In this document: positions 7,166-13,457 of the stretch, piece by piece
Numbering within the stretch: position 1 is the stretch's first letter
Layout of the letters: each line of letters opens with the position of its first letter
DNA from: JAICUY01 sp035708065
GTDB lineage: Bacteria > Chloroflexota > Limnocylindria > QHBO01
Reading direction: 5' to 3'
DNA length: 33,897 nt
Assembly (NCBI GenBank): GCA_035708065.1
Contig: DASSTC010000025.1
Coordinates: 1 to 33,897 of the forward strand
Program-made: the position numbers and the translations under genes
The notes under the pieces: model-generated
Told to the model about the DNA's origin: nothing
Database searches by the model: none
Seen by the model: the letters and a program-made list of their open reading frames with translations, nothing else

Positions 7166-8883
7166 TGACCAACCAGGGGCCGATTCAGATCGACCAGCGC
7201 GCCCGATTCGAGATCCTGGGCGCGATCCTCCTCGCGATGTTCCTGTCGGCGCTCGACCAGACGATCGTCGGTACGGCACTGCCGCGGATCGTCACCGATC
7301 TGAAGGGCAACGAGCTCTACGTCTGGGTGGTGACGATCTATCTGCTGACCAGCACGGTCACGGGGCCGATCTACGGCAAGATCTCCGACCTGTATGGCCG
7401 GCGCCCGATGATGATGCTCGGGGTCGGCCTGTTCCTGGCCGGCTCGGTCCTGTCGGGCATCTCGCAGGAGATGTGGCAGCTCATCGCCGCCCGCGGCTTC
7501 CAGGGCCTGGGCGCCGGCGCGATCTTCCCGATCAGCCTGGCGGTCATCGGCGACCTGTTCACACCCCGGGAGCGGGGCAAGTACCAGGGCCTGTTCGGTG
7601 CCGTGTTCGGCATCTCGGCGCTGATCGGGCCGTTCCTGGGTGGCTTCCTGACCGACAACCTGTCGTGGCACTGGGTTTTCTTCGTCAACGTGCCGGTCGG
7701 CCTGATCTCGCTCTATATCATCTGGCGGCTGCTGCCACCCATCAAGCACCCGGAGAGCGCCGGCTCGATCGACTACCTCGGCTCGGCGGTCTTCGCGGCG
7801 GCGATCGTGCCGATCCTCATCGGCCTGACCAACAAGCAGTTCGGTGACTGGACCGATCCGGAGGTGGGCGGCCTGATCCTGATCGGCCTTGCGTTCAGTG
7901 CACTGTTCGTGTGGGTCGAGTCACGCGCCGCCGAGCCGATCGTGCCGCTCGGCCTCTTCCGCAACCGCACGTTCACCTCGTCGGTGATCACCGTCTTCCT
8001 CGCCGCCTTCGGCTTCTTCGGCGCGATCATCTTCGTCCCCCGCTGGTTCCAGGCGGTCTACGGGTCGTCCGCCACCGAGTCGGGCTACCAGATGTTCCCG
8101 CTGCTCATCGGCCTGCTCGGCAGCTCGATCATCTCCGGCTACGCCATCAGCAGGACGGGCAAGTACAAGCTGCTGGTCGTCGGTGCCATGGCGGTCATGT
8201 CCATCGGCCTCTTCCTGATGACCAACCTGCGCGCGGAGACCGACTTCTGGACGATCGCGGTGTGGATGTTCATCGCGGGCGTCGGCCTTGGCCCGACCAT
8301 GGCGGCCTTCACCATCGTGGTCCAGAACGCCGTGCCGATGAACATGCTCGGCGTGGCGACCAGCGACCTCACCTTCTTCCGCCAGGTTGGCGGCACGGTG
8401 GGGCTGGCGATTGCCGGCACGCTGTTCGGCAACGCGCTGACCTCCGAGATCCCGACGCAGCTCACGGCGGCCGGTGTGCCGGCCCAGCTCGTGTCGCAGC
8501 TCGGCAGCGGACAGATCAACAACGGCGAGATCACCGCCGTCGGGAACCTCGGCGCGACGATCCTGCAGGCGACGCCGGAGCAGTTCCGGCCGCTGGTCGA
8601 GCCGTTCATCCCGAATATCGTCGCTGGCTTCCACGAGGCCTTCTCCCTGGCGATCGGCAGCACCTTGTGGCTCGGCGTCGGCGCCGCGGTCATCGGTGGA
8701 CTGTGCGTCCTCTTCTTCCTGCCCGAGCTGCCGCTGCGCCACCACTTCGGCGACGAGCCGGACGAGCCCGTGGCGGAGTCGCTCGCCGCGCTGGAGCCGA
8801 CGCTCGAGGTGCCGGCGCCGGGCACGTCGCGGCAGGGGAGCGGACGGGCGCCGGACCTGCGGCCGGGTCGCGAACGGGGGTAG
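7165..8883 (+). CDS. MFS multidrug exporter, DHA2 (EmrB/QacA) family
   Basis: A 572-residue drug:proton antiporter with about 14 membrane segments, the DHA2 arrangement. LDQTIVGTALP (residues 30-40) in helix 1 is the DHA2 motif D1, and GKISDLYGRR (71-80) between helices 2 and 3 is MFS motif A. The motif C-like stretch in helix 5 (GAVFGISALIGPFLGG) marks an exporter. A polar 50-residue C-terminal tail is rich in Pro and Glu. I take the ATG at 7165 (TGATG overlap with marR) rather than the TTG one codon earlier. It probably exports a toxic compound sensed by the MarR protein; the substrate is not predictable. Confidence 0.9.
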   Translation: MTNQGPIQIDQRARFEILGAILLAMFLSALDQTIVGTALPRIVTDLKGNELYVWVVTIYLLTSTVTGPIYGKISDLYGRRPMMMLGVGLFLAGSVLSGISQEMWQLIAARGFQGLGAGAIFPISLAVIGDLFTPRERGKYQGLFGAVFGISALIGPFLGGFLTDNLSWHWVFFVNVPVGLISLYIIWRLLPPIKHPESAGSIDYLGSAVFAAAIVPILIGLTNKQFGDWTDPEVGGLILIGLAFSALFVWVESRAAEPIVPLGLFRNRTFTSSVITVFLAAFGFFGAIIFVPRWFQAVYGSSATESGYQMFPLLIGLLGSSIISGYAISRTGKYKLLVVGAMAVMSIGLFLMTNLRAETDFWTIAVWMFIAGVGLGPTMAAFTIVVQNAVPMNMLGVATSDLTFFRQVGGTVGLAIAGTLFGNALTSEIPTQLTAAGVPAQLVSQLGSGQINNGEITAVGNLGATILQATPEQFRPLVEPFIPNIVAGFHEAFSLAIGSTLWLGVGAAVIGGLCVLFFLPELPLRHHFGDEPDEPVAESLAALEPTLEVPAPGTSRQGSGRAPDLRPGRERG

Positions 8884-9192
8884 CTGAGCGCGGCCGAGGC
8901 GCGGCCGTATCGGGTGCCTGGGGGAGTGCCCTGCGGCGCGCCGTGGCTGACTCGGACGAACCGCCGCATACCGCATCCGATCGGAACCCATACCTGCGCG
9001 CGTCGGCGGTAAGGACGGCTCGATGAGTGATACCGGCTCCGGTGGGAACCGATGACCGCGGTCGGAAGTTCCATTGACCGCTCGGTGCCGGATACGGGGT
9101 CGACGAGGAGCCGGTAGGGGTCGATCAGTGAGGATGCCGCCGCTACCGGTTACTTCCGCGCCCGGTGGGCACCCGCTGGTACGTGGGTGCGG
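8884..9192. other. 309-base non-coding gap between convergent genes
   Basis: No convincing gene, tRNA or small ORF. It starts with a duplicated gcgcggccg (about 8889-8907) and holds several short variants of a 'gataccgg/ggaaccg' motif around 8970-9110 that may be a decayed repeat. A hairpin lies at its right end. It is the longest unexplained gap in an otherwise compact window. Confidence 0.5.
9169..9190. terminator. Hairpin downstream of the oxidase operon
   Basis: GCACCCGC (9169-9176) and GTGGGTGC (9183-9190) form an 8-bp stem with one wobble pair and a 6-base loop, starting two bases beyond the ctaF stop. No T-tract follows on either strand, so it could be a weak or Rho-assisted terminator or simply a 3' stabiliser of the oxidase message. 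Confidence 0.35.
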
Positions 9193-9633
9193 CTAGGTGC
9201 CCTGGCTGACCCAGCCCCAGACCGTTCCGGCGGCCAGGACGATGCCGGGCAGCAGCAGCCATGGTCCATAGAGCAGGCCGAGCAGCAGCAGCAGCGCTGC
9301 GATGCCGGCGATCGGCGGCCAGATCGAGCCGAGCGGCACCGGATCCAGTCCGGCGGCCAGCGGATCGCTCGACGAGGACGGCTCGTCGCCGTAGCCGAAC
9401 AATCGGTTGACGACCCCCAGGACGCGGCCGACACCCGTCGAGCCGTCGGGCACGATCCCGTCGCGCGCCTGGCGAACGAAGGCCGCCGCGACGCCGACGA
9501 AGGCGAGTGCCGCGAAGACCACGAAGAAGAGCAGGACGCTGCCGGCGACCTCGTAGCTGGCGAACCAGTACGCCGTTCCGACGATGGCCGAGTACACGCC
9601 GGTGCGCAGGAAGAAGCGCAGTTCCTCAGCCAT
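9193..9633 (-). CDS. ctaF: Cytochrome c oxidase subunit 4 (actinobacterial CtaF type)
   Basis: A 146-residue membrane protein with two helices in the N-terminal third (about residues 9-30 and 32-51), a polar connector of about 45 residues, and two helices at the C-terminus (about 100-116 and 120-140). Length, four-helix layout and position right after ctaD match the small subunit IV of actinobacterial aa3 oxidases, which has no catalytic residues and is thought to stabilise the complex. I chose the ATG at 9633, overlapping the ctaD stop by 8 bases. The same frame reads further upstream but only into low-quality sequence inside ctaD. Assignment rests on context and topology more than on a strong motif. 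Confidence 0.75.
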   Translation of the reverse strand: MAEELRFFLRTGVYSAIVGTAYWFASYEVAGSVLLFFVVFAALAFVGVAAAFVRQARDGIVPDGSTGVGRVLGVVNRLFGYGDEPSSSSDPLAAGLDPVPLGSIWPPIAGIAALLLLLGLLYGPWLLLPGIVLAAGTVWGWVSQGT

Positions 9634-11284
9634 GCGGGGCGTCCGCATCGGCCTGGTGGCGGAAGTCGTAGACCGGTCGCTCGCTGCGGATGGGAGGCAG
9701 CGAGGCGAAGTTGTGGTGCGGCGGCGGCGAGGTGGTCCACCACTCCAGCGAGTAGCCGCCCCATGGGTCATTGGCCGCAACCACTCCACGCCGCAGGAAG
9801 ACCGACCAGACCACGTTGATGGCGAAGACCAGGATCGACAGCGCCAGGATGGCGGCGCCGAAGCTGATCAGGACGTTCAAGGCCGTCCAGGCGGTCTCGG
9901 AGGCCGGGTAGTCGGCCACGCGACGCGGCATGCCGTCCAGCCCGAGCTGATGCATCGGGAAGAAGGTCAGGTTCATGCCCAGCAGCATCAACCAGAAGTG
10001 CCACTTGCCGAGCCGTTCGGAGAGCAGCCGCCCGGTCATCTTCGGCATCCAGAAGTAGAAGCCGGCGAAGGCGGCGAAGACCGATCCGCCGAACAGCACG
10101 TAGTGGAAGTGCGCGACGACGTAGTACGTGTCGTGGACGGCATAGTCGATCGTGGGGGAAGCCAGGAACGGCCCGGTGATGCCGCCGATGAGGAACATCA
10201 GCAGGAAGCCGATGGAGAAGAGCATCGGCGTCTCGAACCGGATGCGACCGCGCCACATCGTCGCGATCCAGTTGAAGAACTTCACCCCGGTGGGGATGGC
10301 GATCATCATCGAGGTGATCGCGAAGAACAGGTTGCTGACCACGCCGGTGGTGAACATGTGGTGCGCCCAGACGCTGAAGCTCAGCGCACCGATGAGCATG
10401 GTGGCGAACACGAAGCCGCGGTAGCCGAAGATGCGCTTGCCGCTGAAGACCGGGATGATCTCGCTGACGATGCCGAAGAAGGGCAGGATCAGGATGTAGA
10501 CCTCCGGATGGCCGAAGAACCAGAAGAGGTGCTGCCACAGGATGGCGCTGCCGCCCTGCGCCGGCTCGAAGAAGGCACCGCCGATGGTGCGGTCGATGAA
10601 CAGCATGACCAGCGCCGAGGTGAGCACCGGGAAGGTGATCATGATCAGCAGGCTCATCACCAGGATGTTCCAGGTGAAGATCGGCAGCCGGAACATCGTC
10701 ATCCCCGGCGCGCGCATGGTGAAGCTGGTCGCCACGAAGTTCAGCGCGCCGAGGATCCCAGAGGTGCCGCTCATGATCAGGCCGAGGATCCACAGGTTGC
10801 CGCCGGTCCCCGGCGAGTAGGTGCCGTCGGACAGCGGGGCGTAGCCGGTCCAGCCGAACGCCGCGGCGCCGCCTGCGGTCAGGAAGCCGGAGAACGCAAC
10901 CAGGCCGCCGAACAGGAAGAGCCAGTAGCTGAAGGCGTTGATCCGCGGGAAGGCGACGTCCGGCGCCCCGATCTGGAGCGGGATGAAGTAGTTCGCCAGG
11001 CCGATGGCCACCGGGGCGGCGAAGAAGAAGATCATCCCGGTGCCATGCATGGTGAACAGCTCGTTGTACGTCGCGCGGTCCATGAACTGGAGGCCCGGTT
11101 CGGTCAGCTCGGCGCGCATGAGCAGCGACAGGATTCCGGACAGGATGAAGAAGCCCAGTCCGGAGAAGATGTAGAGCAGGCCGATCCTCTTGTGATCGGT
11201 GGTCGTCATGTAGTCGACGATGCCGGTCGGCGCCGGGTTCCTTGCCGGCAGCGCGGCGCGCGGGTCGAGCTCGGTGGTGGTCAT
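9626..11284 (-). CDS. ctaD: Cytochrome c oxidase subunit I (aa3-type, A1 heme-copper oxidase)
   Basis: A 552-residue, twelve-helix catalytic subunit that reduces oxygen to water and pumps protons. Visible residues: His80 (heme a), His259 (CuB) and its cross-linked Tyr263 in GHPEVYILILP, His308/His309 (CuB), His392 (heme a3) and His394 (heme a) in AHFHYVLFGG. Glu261 in HPEVY ends the D channel, which places it in the A1 subfamily, and Lys335 in IPTGVKFFNW is the K-channel lysine. The soluble tail after helix 12 is short. The gene starts 10 bases after the ctaC stop and overlaps ctaF. It should pair with the qcrCAB complex at 2173-5152 in one respiratory chain. Confidence 0.96.
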   Translation of the reverse strand: MTTTELDPRAALPARNPAPTGIVDYMTTTDHKRIGLLYIFSGLGFFILSGILSLLMRAELTEPGLQFMDRATYNELFTMHGTGMIFFFAAPVAIGLANYFIPLQIGAPDVAFPRINAFSYWLFLFGGLVAFSGFLTAGGAAAFGWTGYAPLSDGTYSPGTGGNLWILGLIMSGTSGILGALNFVATSFTMRAPGMTMFRLPIFTWNILVMSLLIMITFPVLTSALVMLFIDRTIGGAFFEPAQGGSAILWQHLFWFFGHPEVYILILPFFGIVSEIIPVFSGKRIFGYRGFVFATMLIGALSFSVWAHHMFTTGVVSNLFFAITSMMIAIPTGVKFFNWIATMWRGRIRFETPMLFSIGFLLMFLIGGITGPFLASPTIDYAVHDTYYVVAHFHYVLFGGSVFAAFAGFYFWMPKMTGRLLSERLGKWHFWLMLLGMNLTFFPMHQLGLDGMPRRVADYPASETAWTALNVLISFGAAILALSILVFAINVVWSVFLRRGVVAANDPWGGYSLEWWTTSPPPHHNFASLPPIRSERPVYDFRHQADADAPHG

Positions 11285-11294
11285 CGGCTCGTCC

Positions 11295-12023
11295 TCATGG
11301 CGCCGCCCGCTGAGCTTGCTGCTGGAGCCACGCGTCGAACTCGGCGCCCGGGACCGCGCGGATCGAGAAGCGCATGTCGCTGTGCAGCAGCCCGCAGAAC
11401 TCGGCGCACTGCCCGCTGAACGTGCCCGCCTGGTCGATGGTCAGCGTCACCCGGTTGGTGATGCCCGGCACGGCGTCCCGCTTGATGAGGAACTCGGGCA
11501 CGTAGAACGAGTGGATCACGTCGGGCGAGTCGATCACGAACGTGATCTCGCGACCGATCGGCAGGGTGATCTCCGGCGGCTGGTCGAGGTGGCCGGTGAT
11601 CGTCACGCCGCTGTCGGGATAGGTGAAGCGCCACTGCCACTGGAAGCCCTCGACGTCGACGGTCAGCGCCTGCCCGTTGCCCGGCTTGTCGACCGTCGCC
11701 AGCACCTGGGCGCTGATCACGAACAGGCCGATGACCAGCAAGGTCGGCAGCGCCCACCAGACGACCTCGAGCGGCACGTTCGTCTTGAACTGCGCGGGCG
11801 GGCCATCGGCACCGGCGCGATAGCGGACGACGCTCCAGCCGATGAGCCCGGCGACGATCACGAAGACGACGACCGCGGCGATCATGAACAGCCGGTAGAG
11901 CGACGCGACGTCACGGCCCTCGCTGGTCACCGGGGCGGGCGTGCAGCCGGATAGGATGGCGACCAGGCCGATGAGGGCCATGGTCGTCGGAACGAGCGCG
12001 CGTCGCATCCTCGATCGCTGCAT
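11295..12023 (-). CDS. ctaC: Cytochrome c oxidase subunit II (CuA-containing lipoprotein)
   Basis: A 242-residue CuA subunit. The N-terminus has a lipoprotein signal ending LSGC with Cys27 as lipidation site. Two membrane helices follow (about residues 44-66 and 87-109), then a cupredoxin domain with the CuA ligands His171, Cys206, Glu208 (backbone), Cys210, His214 and Met217 in CAEFCGLLHSDM. The aromatic electron-entry patch WQWRF is at 129-133. No cytochrome c domain is fused at the C-terminus, so electrons must come from QcrC or a soluble cytochrome. I chose ATG 12023; an ATG at 12008, six codons on, also leaves a good signal peptide. The frame upstream of 12023 only overlaps the divergent pncA promoter and start. 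Confidence 0.93.
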   Translation of the reverse strand: MQRSRMRRALVPTTMALIGLVAILSGCTPAPVTSEGRDVASLYRLFMIAAVVVFVIVAGLIGWSVVRYRAGADGPPAQFKTNVPLEVVWWALPTLLVIGLFVISAQVLATVDKPGNGQALTVDVEGFQWQWRFTYPDSGVTITGHLDQPPEITLPIGREITFVIDSPDVIHSFYVPEFLIKRDAVPGITNRVTLTIDQAGTFSGQCAEFCGLLHSDMRFSIRAVPGAEFDAWLQQQAQRAAP

Positions 12024-12031
12024 CCGGACCA

Positions 12032-12063
12032 ATGCTACGCCCGAGGAGCGCTCGCCATACCAT
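12032..12063. promoter_or_regulatory. Divergent ctaC/pncA promoters, both apparently leaderless
   Basis: On the minus strand TAGCAT (12032-12037) lies 8 bases before the ctaC ATG. On the plus strand TACCAT (12058-12063) lies 6 bases before the pncA GTG. The whole gap is 46 bases, so the two -35 regions must overlap or interlock. Neither gene has a Shine-Dalgarno sequence at normal distance. Confidence 0.45.
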
Positions 12064-12069
12064 GGACGC

Positions 12070-12654
12070 GTGATCAGGTACGACGACCGAACGGCCCTGG
12101 TGATCGTCGACGTCCAGAACGACTTCGCCGATCCAGCCGGCAGCCTCAGCGTCGCCGGTGGTGAGGCGATCGTCGGCCGCATCAACGACGAGGTGGCTCG
12201 CGCGCTCGACGCCGGGGCAATGGTCGCCTACACCCAGGACTGGCACCCGGAGGTGACGCCCCACTTCGCGCGCGACGGCGGCATCTGGCCGGTGCACTGC
12301 GTGGGCGGCACCTGGGGCGCGGAGCTGCACCCGGGGCTGCGCGTCGAGGGCGAGCGCATCCGCAAGGGTACGGGCGGCGAGGACGGCTACTCCGGATTCA
12401 CCATGCGCGACCCGGTGTCCGGCGAAGAATCGCCGACCGCGCTCGAGGGCCTGCTGCGGGAGCGTCACGTCGGGCGCCTCGTGGTCTGCGGCCTGGCCAC
12501 CGACTACTGCGTCCGGGCGACGGTGCTGGATGCGCTCCGTCTGGGCTTCGCCACGTCCCTGCTGACCGATGCGATCGCGGCGGTCAACCTCGAGGAGAGC
12601 GACGGCGAGCGGGCGATCGCGGAGATGCTCGAGGCTGGCGCGACGCCGGCCTGA
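12070..12654 (+). CDS. pncA: Nicotinamidase (isochorismatase superfamily)
   Basis: A 194-residue nicotinamide amidohydrolase that converts nicotinamide to nicotinate for NAD salvage; the family also activates pyrazinamide. The catalytic triad is visible as Asp14 (VDVQNDF), Lys99 (IRKGTGG) and Cys147 (LATDYCVRAT). The metal-binding set is Asp57, His59 and His65 in TQDWHPEVTPHF. The stretch WPVHCVGGTWGAELHP is diagnostic for nicotinamidase rather than isochorismatase. The start is the GTG at 12070: earlier in-frame ATGs lie inside the divergent ctaC gene, and the first conserved strand begins ten residues after the GTG. A single-gene transcript is likely, since the next gene has its own promoter. 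Confidence 0.9.
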   Translation: MIRYDDRTALVIVDVQNDFADPAGSLSVAGGEAIVGRINDEVARALDAGAMVAYTQDWHPEVTPHFARDGGIWPVHCVGGTWGAELHPGLRVEGERIRKGTGGEDGYSGFTMRDPVSGEESPTALEGLLRERHVGRLVVCGLATDYCVRATVLDALRLGFATSLLTDAIAAVNLEESDGERAIAEMLEAGATPA

Positions 12655-12721
12655 GCGCGCCGGCAGCCGGTGGCTCCCCCGAGCGTGAGCCGAGCGTGGA
12701 ACTCGGCCTGAACATTCCCTC

Positions 12722-12749
12722 TTGCGCTCGCGTCCGCGCTGCGTATACT
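12722..12749 (+). promoter_or_regulatory. Promoter of the zinc-ribbon gene (TTGCGC-16-TATACT)
   Basis: TTGCGC at 12722-12727 and TATACT at 12744-12749 with a 16-base spacer is the best sigma70-type promoter in the window. Transcription would start near 12756, giving a leader of about 150 bases before the GTG at 12910, in contrast to the short or absent leaders of most genes here. Confidence 0.65.
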
Positions 12750-12755
12750 CCGCCG

Positions 12756-12909
12756 CGTCGGGCCGTTTGAAACGGCGCTGAGCAAGCCTTCCGTCTCCTC
12801 CCACCCACGTCCCACGCGTCGGCTCACGGGGTAGCGGCAAGAACCGTGACCGGCGTCGACGACAGGCGTGAATCCCGACGTGGTAACCATCTTTCAGGGA
12901 GGGTCCTTG
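12756..12909 (+). ncRNA. Structured 5' leader of the zinc-ribbon gene (candidate cis-regulatory RNA)
   Basis: The leader can fold into a first hairpin (GCCGTTTGAAACGGC, 12762-12776) and a nested element at 12805-12883. The outer helix of that element is 12805-12811 with 12877-12883 (7 perfect pairs). Next come 12813-12817 with 12866-12870 (5 pairs), 12818-12821 with 12860-12863 (4 pairs), and an apical stem 12824-12829 with 12844-12849 (6 pairs) closed by a 14-base loop. The element ends 12 bases before the ribosome-binding site at 12896-12903. I cannot match it to a known riboswitch class. GC-rich DNA forms chance helices, so conservation in relatives is the real test. Confidence 0.4.
12896..12903 (+). 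promoter_or_regulatory. Strong Shine-Dalgarno site deciding the zinc-ribbon start
   Basis: AGGGAGGG lies 6 bases before GTG 12910. It is the strongest ribosome-binding site in the window and argues against the upstream GTG at 12868. Confidence 0.7.
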
Positions 12910-13251
12910 GTGGCCTACACCGATCAGGTGCTCAACTGCGCCGATTGCGGGATCGACTTCGTCTTCTCGGCATCGGAGCAGGAATTCTTTGCGCAGAAGG
13001 GATTCGCCTCTGCGCCCAAGCGCTGCTCCTCGTGCCGGGCGCAGCGACGTGCGGCCGGCAACGGCGGTGCGACGAGCTACGGCAGCGGTGGCGGTGGCGG
13101 CTACGCGAACGGCAGCGGCTTCAGCCGGGGTCCTCGGGAGATGTTCGACGCCGTGTGCGCCCGTTGCGGCAAGGACACCCAGGTGCCCTTCCGGCCGACC
13201 GGCGCGCGCCCGGTCTACTGCAGCGACTGCTTCCGGCTGGTGCGCGGCTAG
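12910..13251 (+). CDS. Small double zinc-ribbon protein (zf-trcl-like)
   Basis: A 113-residue protein with two zinc-binding halves. The N-terminal half has CADC (Cys10, Cys13) and CSSC (Cys39, Cys42) flanking the conserved VFSASEQEFFAQKGF, the pattern of the probable zinc-ribbon (zf-trcl) family. A Gly/Ser-rich hinge (about residues 51-73) follows. The C-terminal half has CARC (Cys83, Cys86) and CSDC (Cys104, Cys107). The role is unknown; such proteins are suspected to bind nucleic acid. I chose GTG 12910 because family members begin MxYTDQxLxC and because AGGGAGGG (12896-12903) sits six bases upstream. A GTG at 12868 would add 14 residues with no ribosome site. It has its own strong promoter, long leader and strong terminator, so it is a monocistronic, probably highly expressed gene. 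Confidence 0.85.
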   Translation: MAYTDQVLNCADCGIDFVFSASEQEFFAQKGFASAPKRCSSCRAQRRAAGNGGATSYGSGGGGGYANGSGFSRGPREMFDAVCARCGKDTQVPFRPTGARPVYCSDCFRLVRG

Positions 13252-13276
13252 CGCCGATCACAGGCCCCGATGCGTC

Positions 13277-13306
13277 AGCGGCTCCCCGCCCGGGGAGCCG
13301 CTTTTT
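13277..13306 (+). terminator. Rho-independent terminator after the zinc-ribbon gene
   Basis: GCGGCTCCCC (13278-13287) pairs perfectly with GGGGAGCCGC (13292-13301) around a GCCC loop, extended by an A-T pair and followed by five Ts (13302-13306). It is the only classical intrinsic terminator I see in the window. Confidence 0.93.
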
Positions 13307-13353
13307 CGTGTCCTGCGCCCATGACTTCGTGGCAGTAGGCGCGCCCACCAAGA

Positions 13354-13375
13354 CGACCGACCGAGCGGTCGGTCG
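13354..13375. promoter_or_regulatory. Perfect 10+2+10 palindrome, TetR-type operator, upstream of tkt
   Basis: The arms CGACCGACCG (13354-13363) and CGGTCGGTCG (13366-13375) are exact inverted repeats around a central AG. Repeated ACCGACCG/CGGTCGGT half-sites are characteristic of TetR-family operators. A possible -10 box TATCAT lies at 13397-13402, so the right arm would overlap the expected -35 position, as a repressor site should. A two-base centre rules out a normal RNA hairpin loop of full stem length. No TetR gene is in the window, so the regulator must be encoded elsewhere. Confidence 0.6.
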
Positions 13376-13457
13376 GGCGACGAGAGGCGAGGCTCGTATC
13401 ATTGACGCGTATCCAATGACGAGATGCGGCAGACAACTTGCGGAGCCTTACCGGTAT

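Noticed and set aside
8884..9192. tRNA or other known structural RNA in the gap
   Set aside because: No T-loop (GTTCRANNC), no acceptor stem pairing and no CCA end could be found.
9584..11419. 611-codon open frame on the plus strand opposite ctaD
   Set aside because: It lies antisense to subunit I with all catalytic residues intact. The translation is a charged, repetitive shadow.
12645..12663. GCCGGC/GCCGGC hairpin after pncA as terminator
   Set aside because: Short self-complementary GC stem with no T-tract; such stems are common by chance in this composition.
12805..12890. c-di-AMP (ydaO) riboswitch in the zinc-ribbon leader
   Set aside because: A stretch GTGAATCCCGACG...TAACC recalls the 3' part of that class, but the 5' conserved segments and the overall fold are missing.
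12846..13457. Upstream extension of the transketolase frame through the zinc-ribbon gene
   Set aside because: The extension is out of frame over another gene and crosses a strong terminator. Family similarity begins at ATG 13458.
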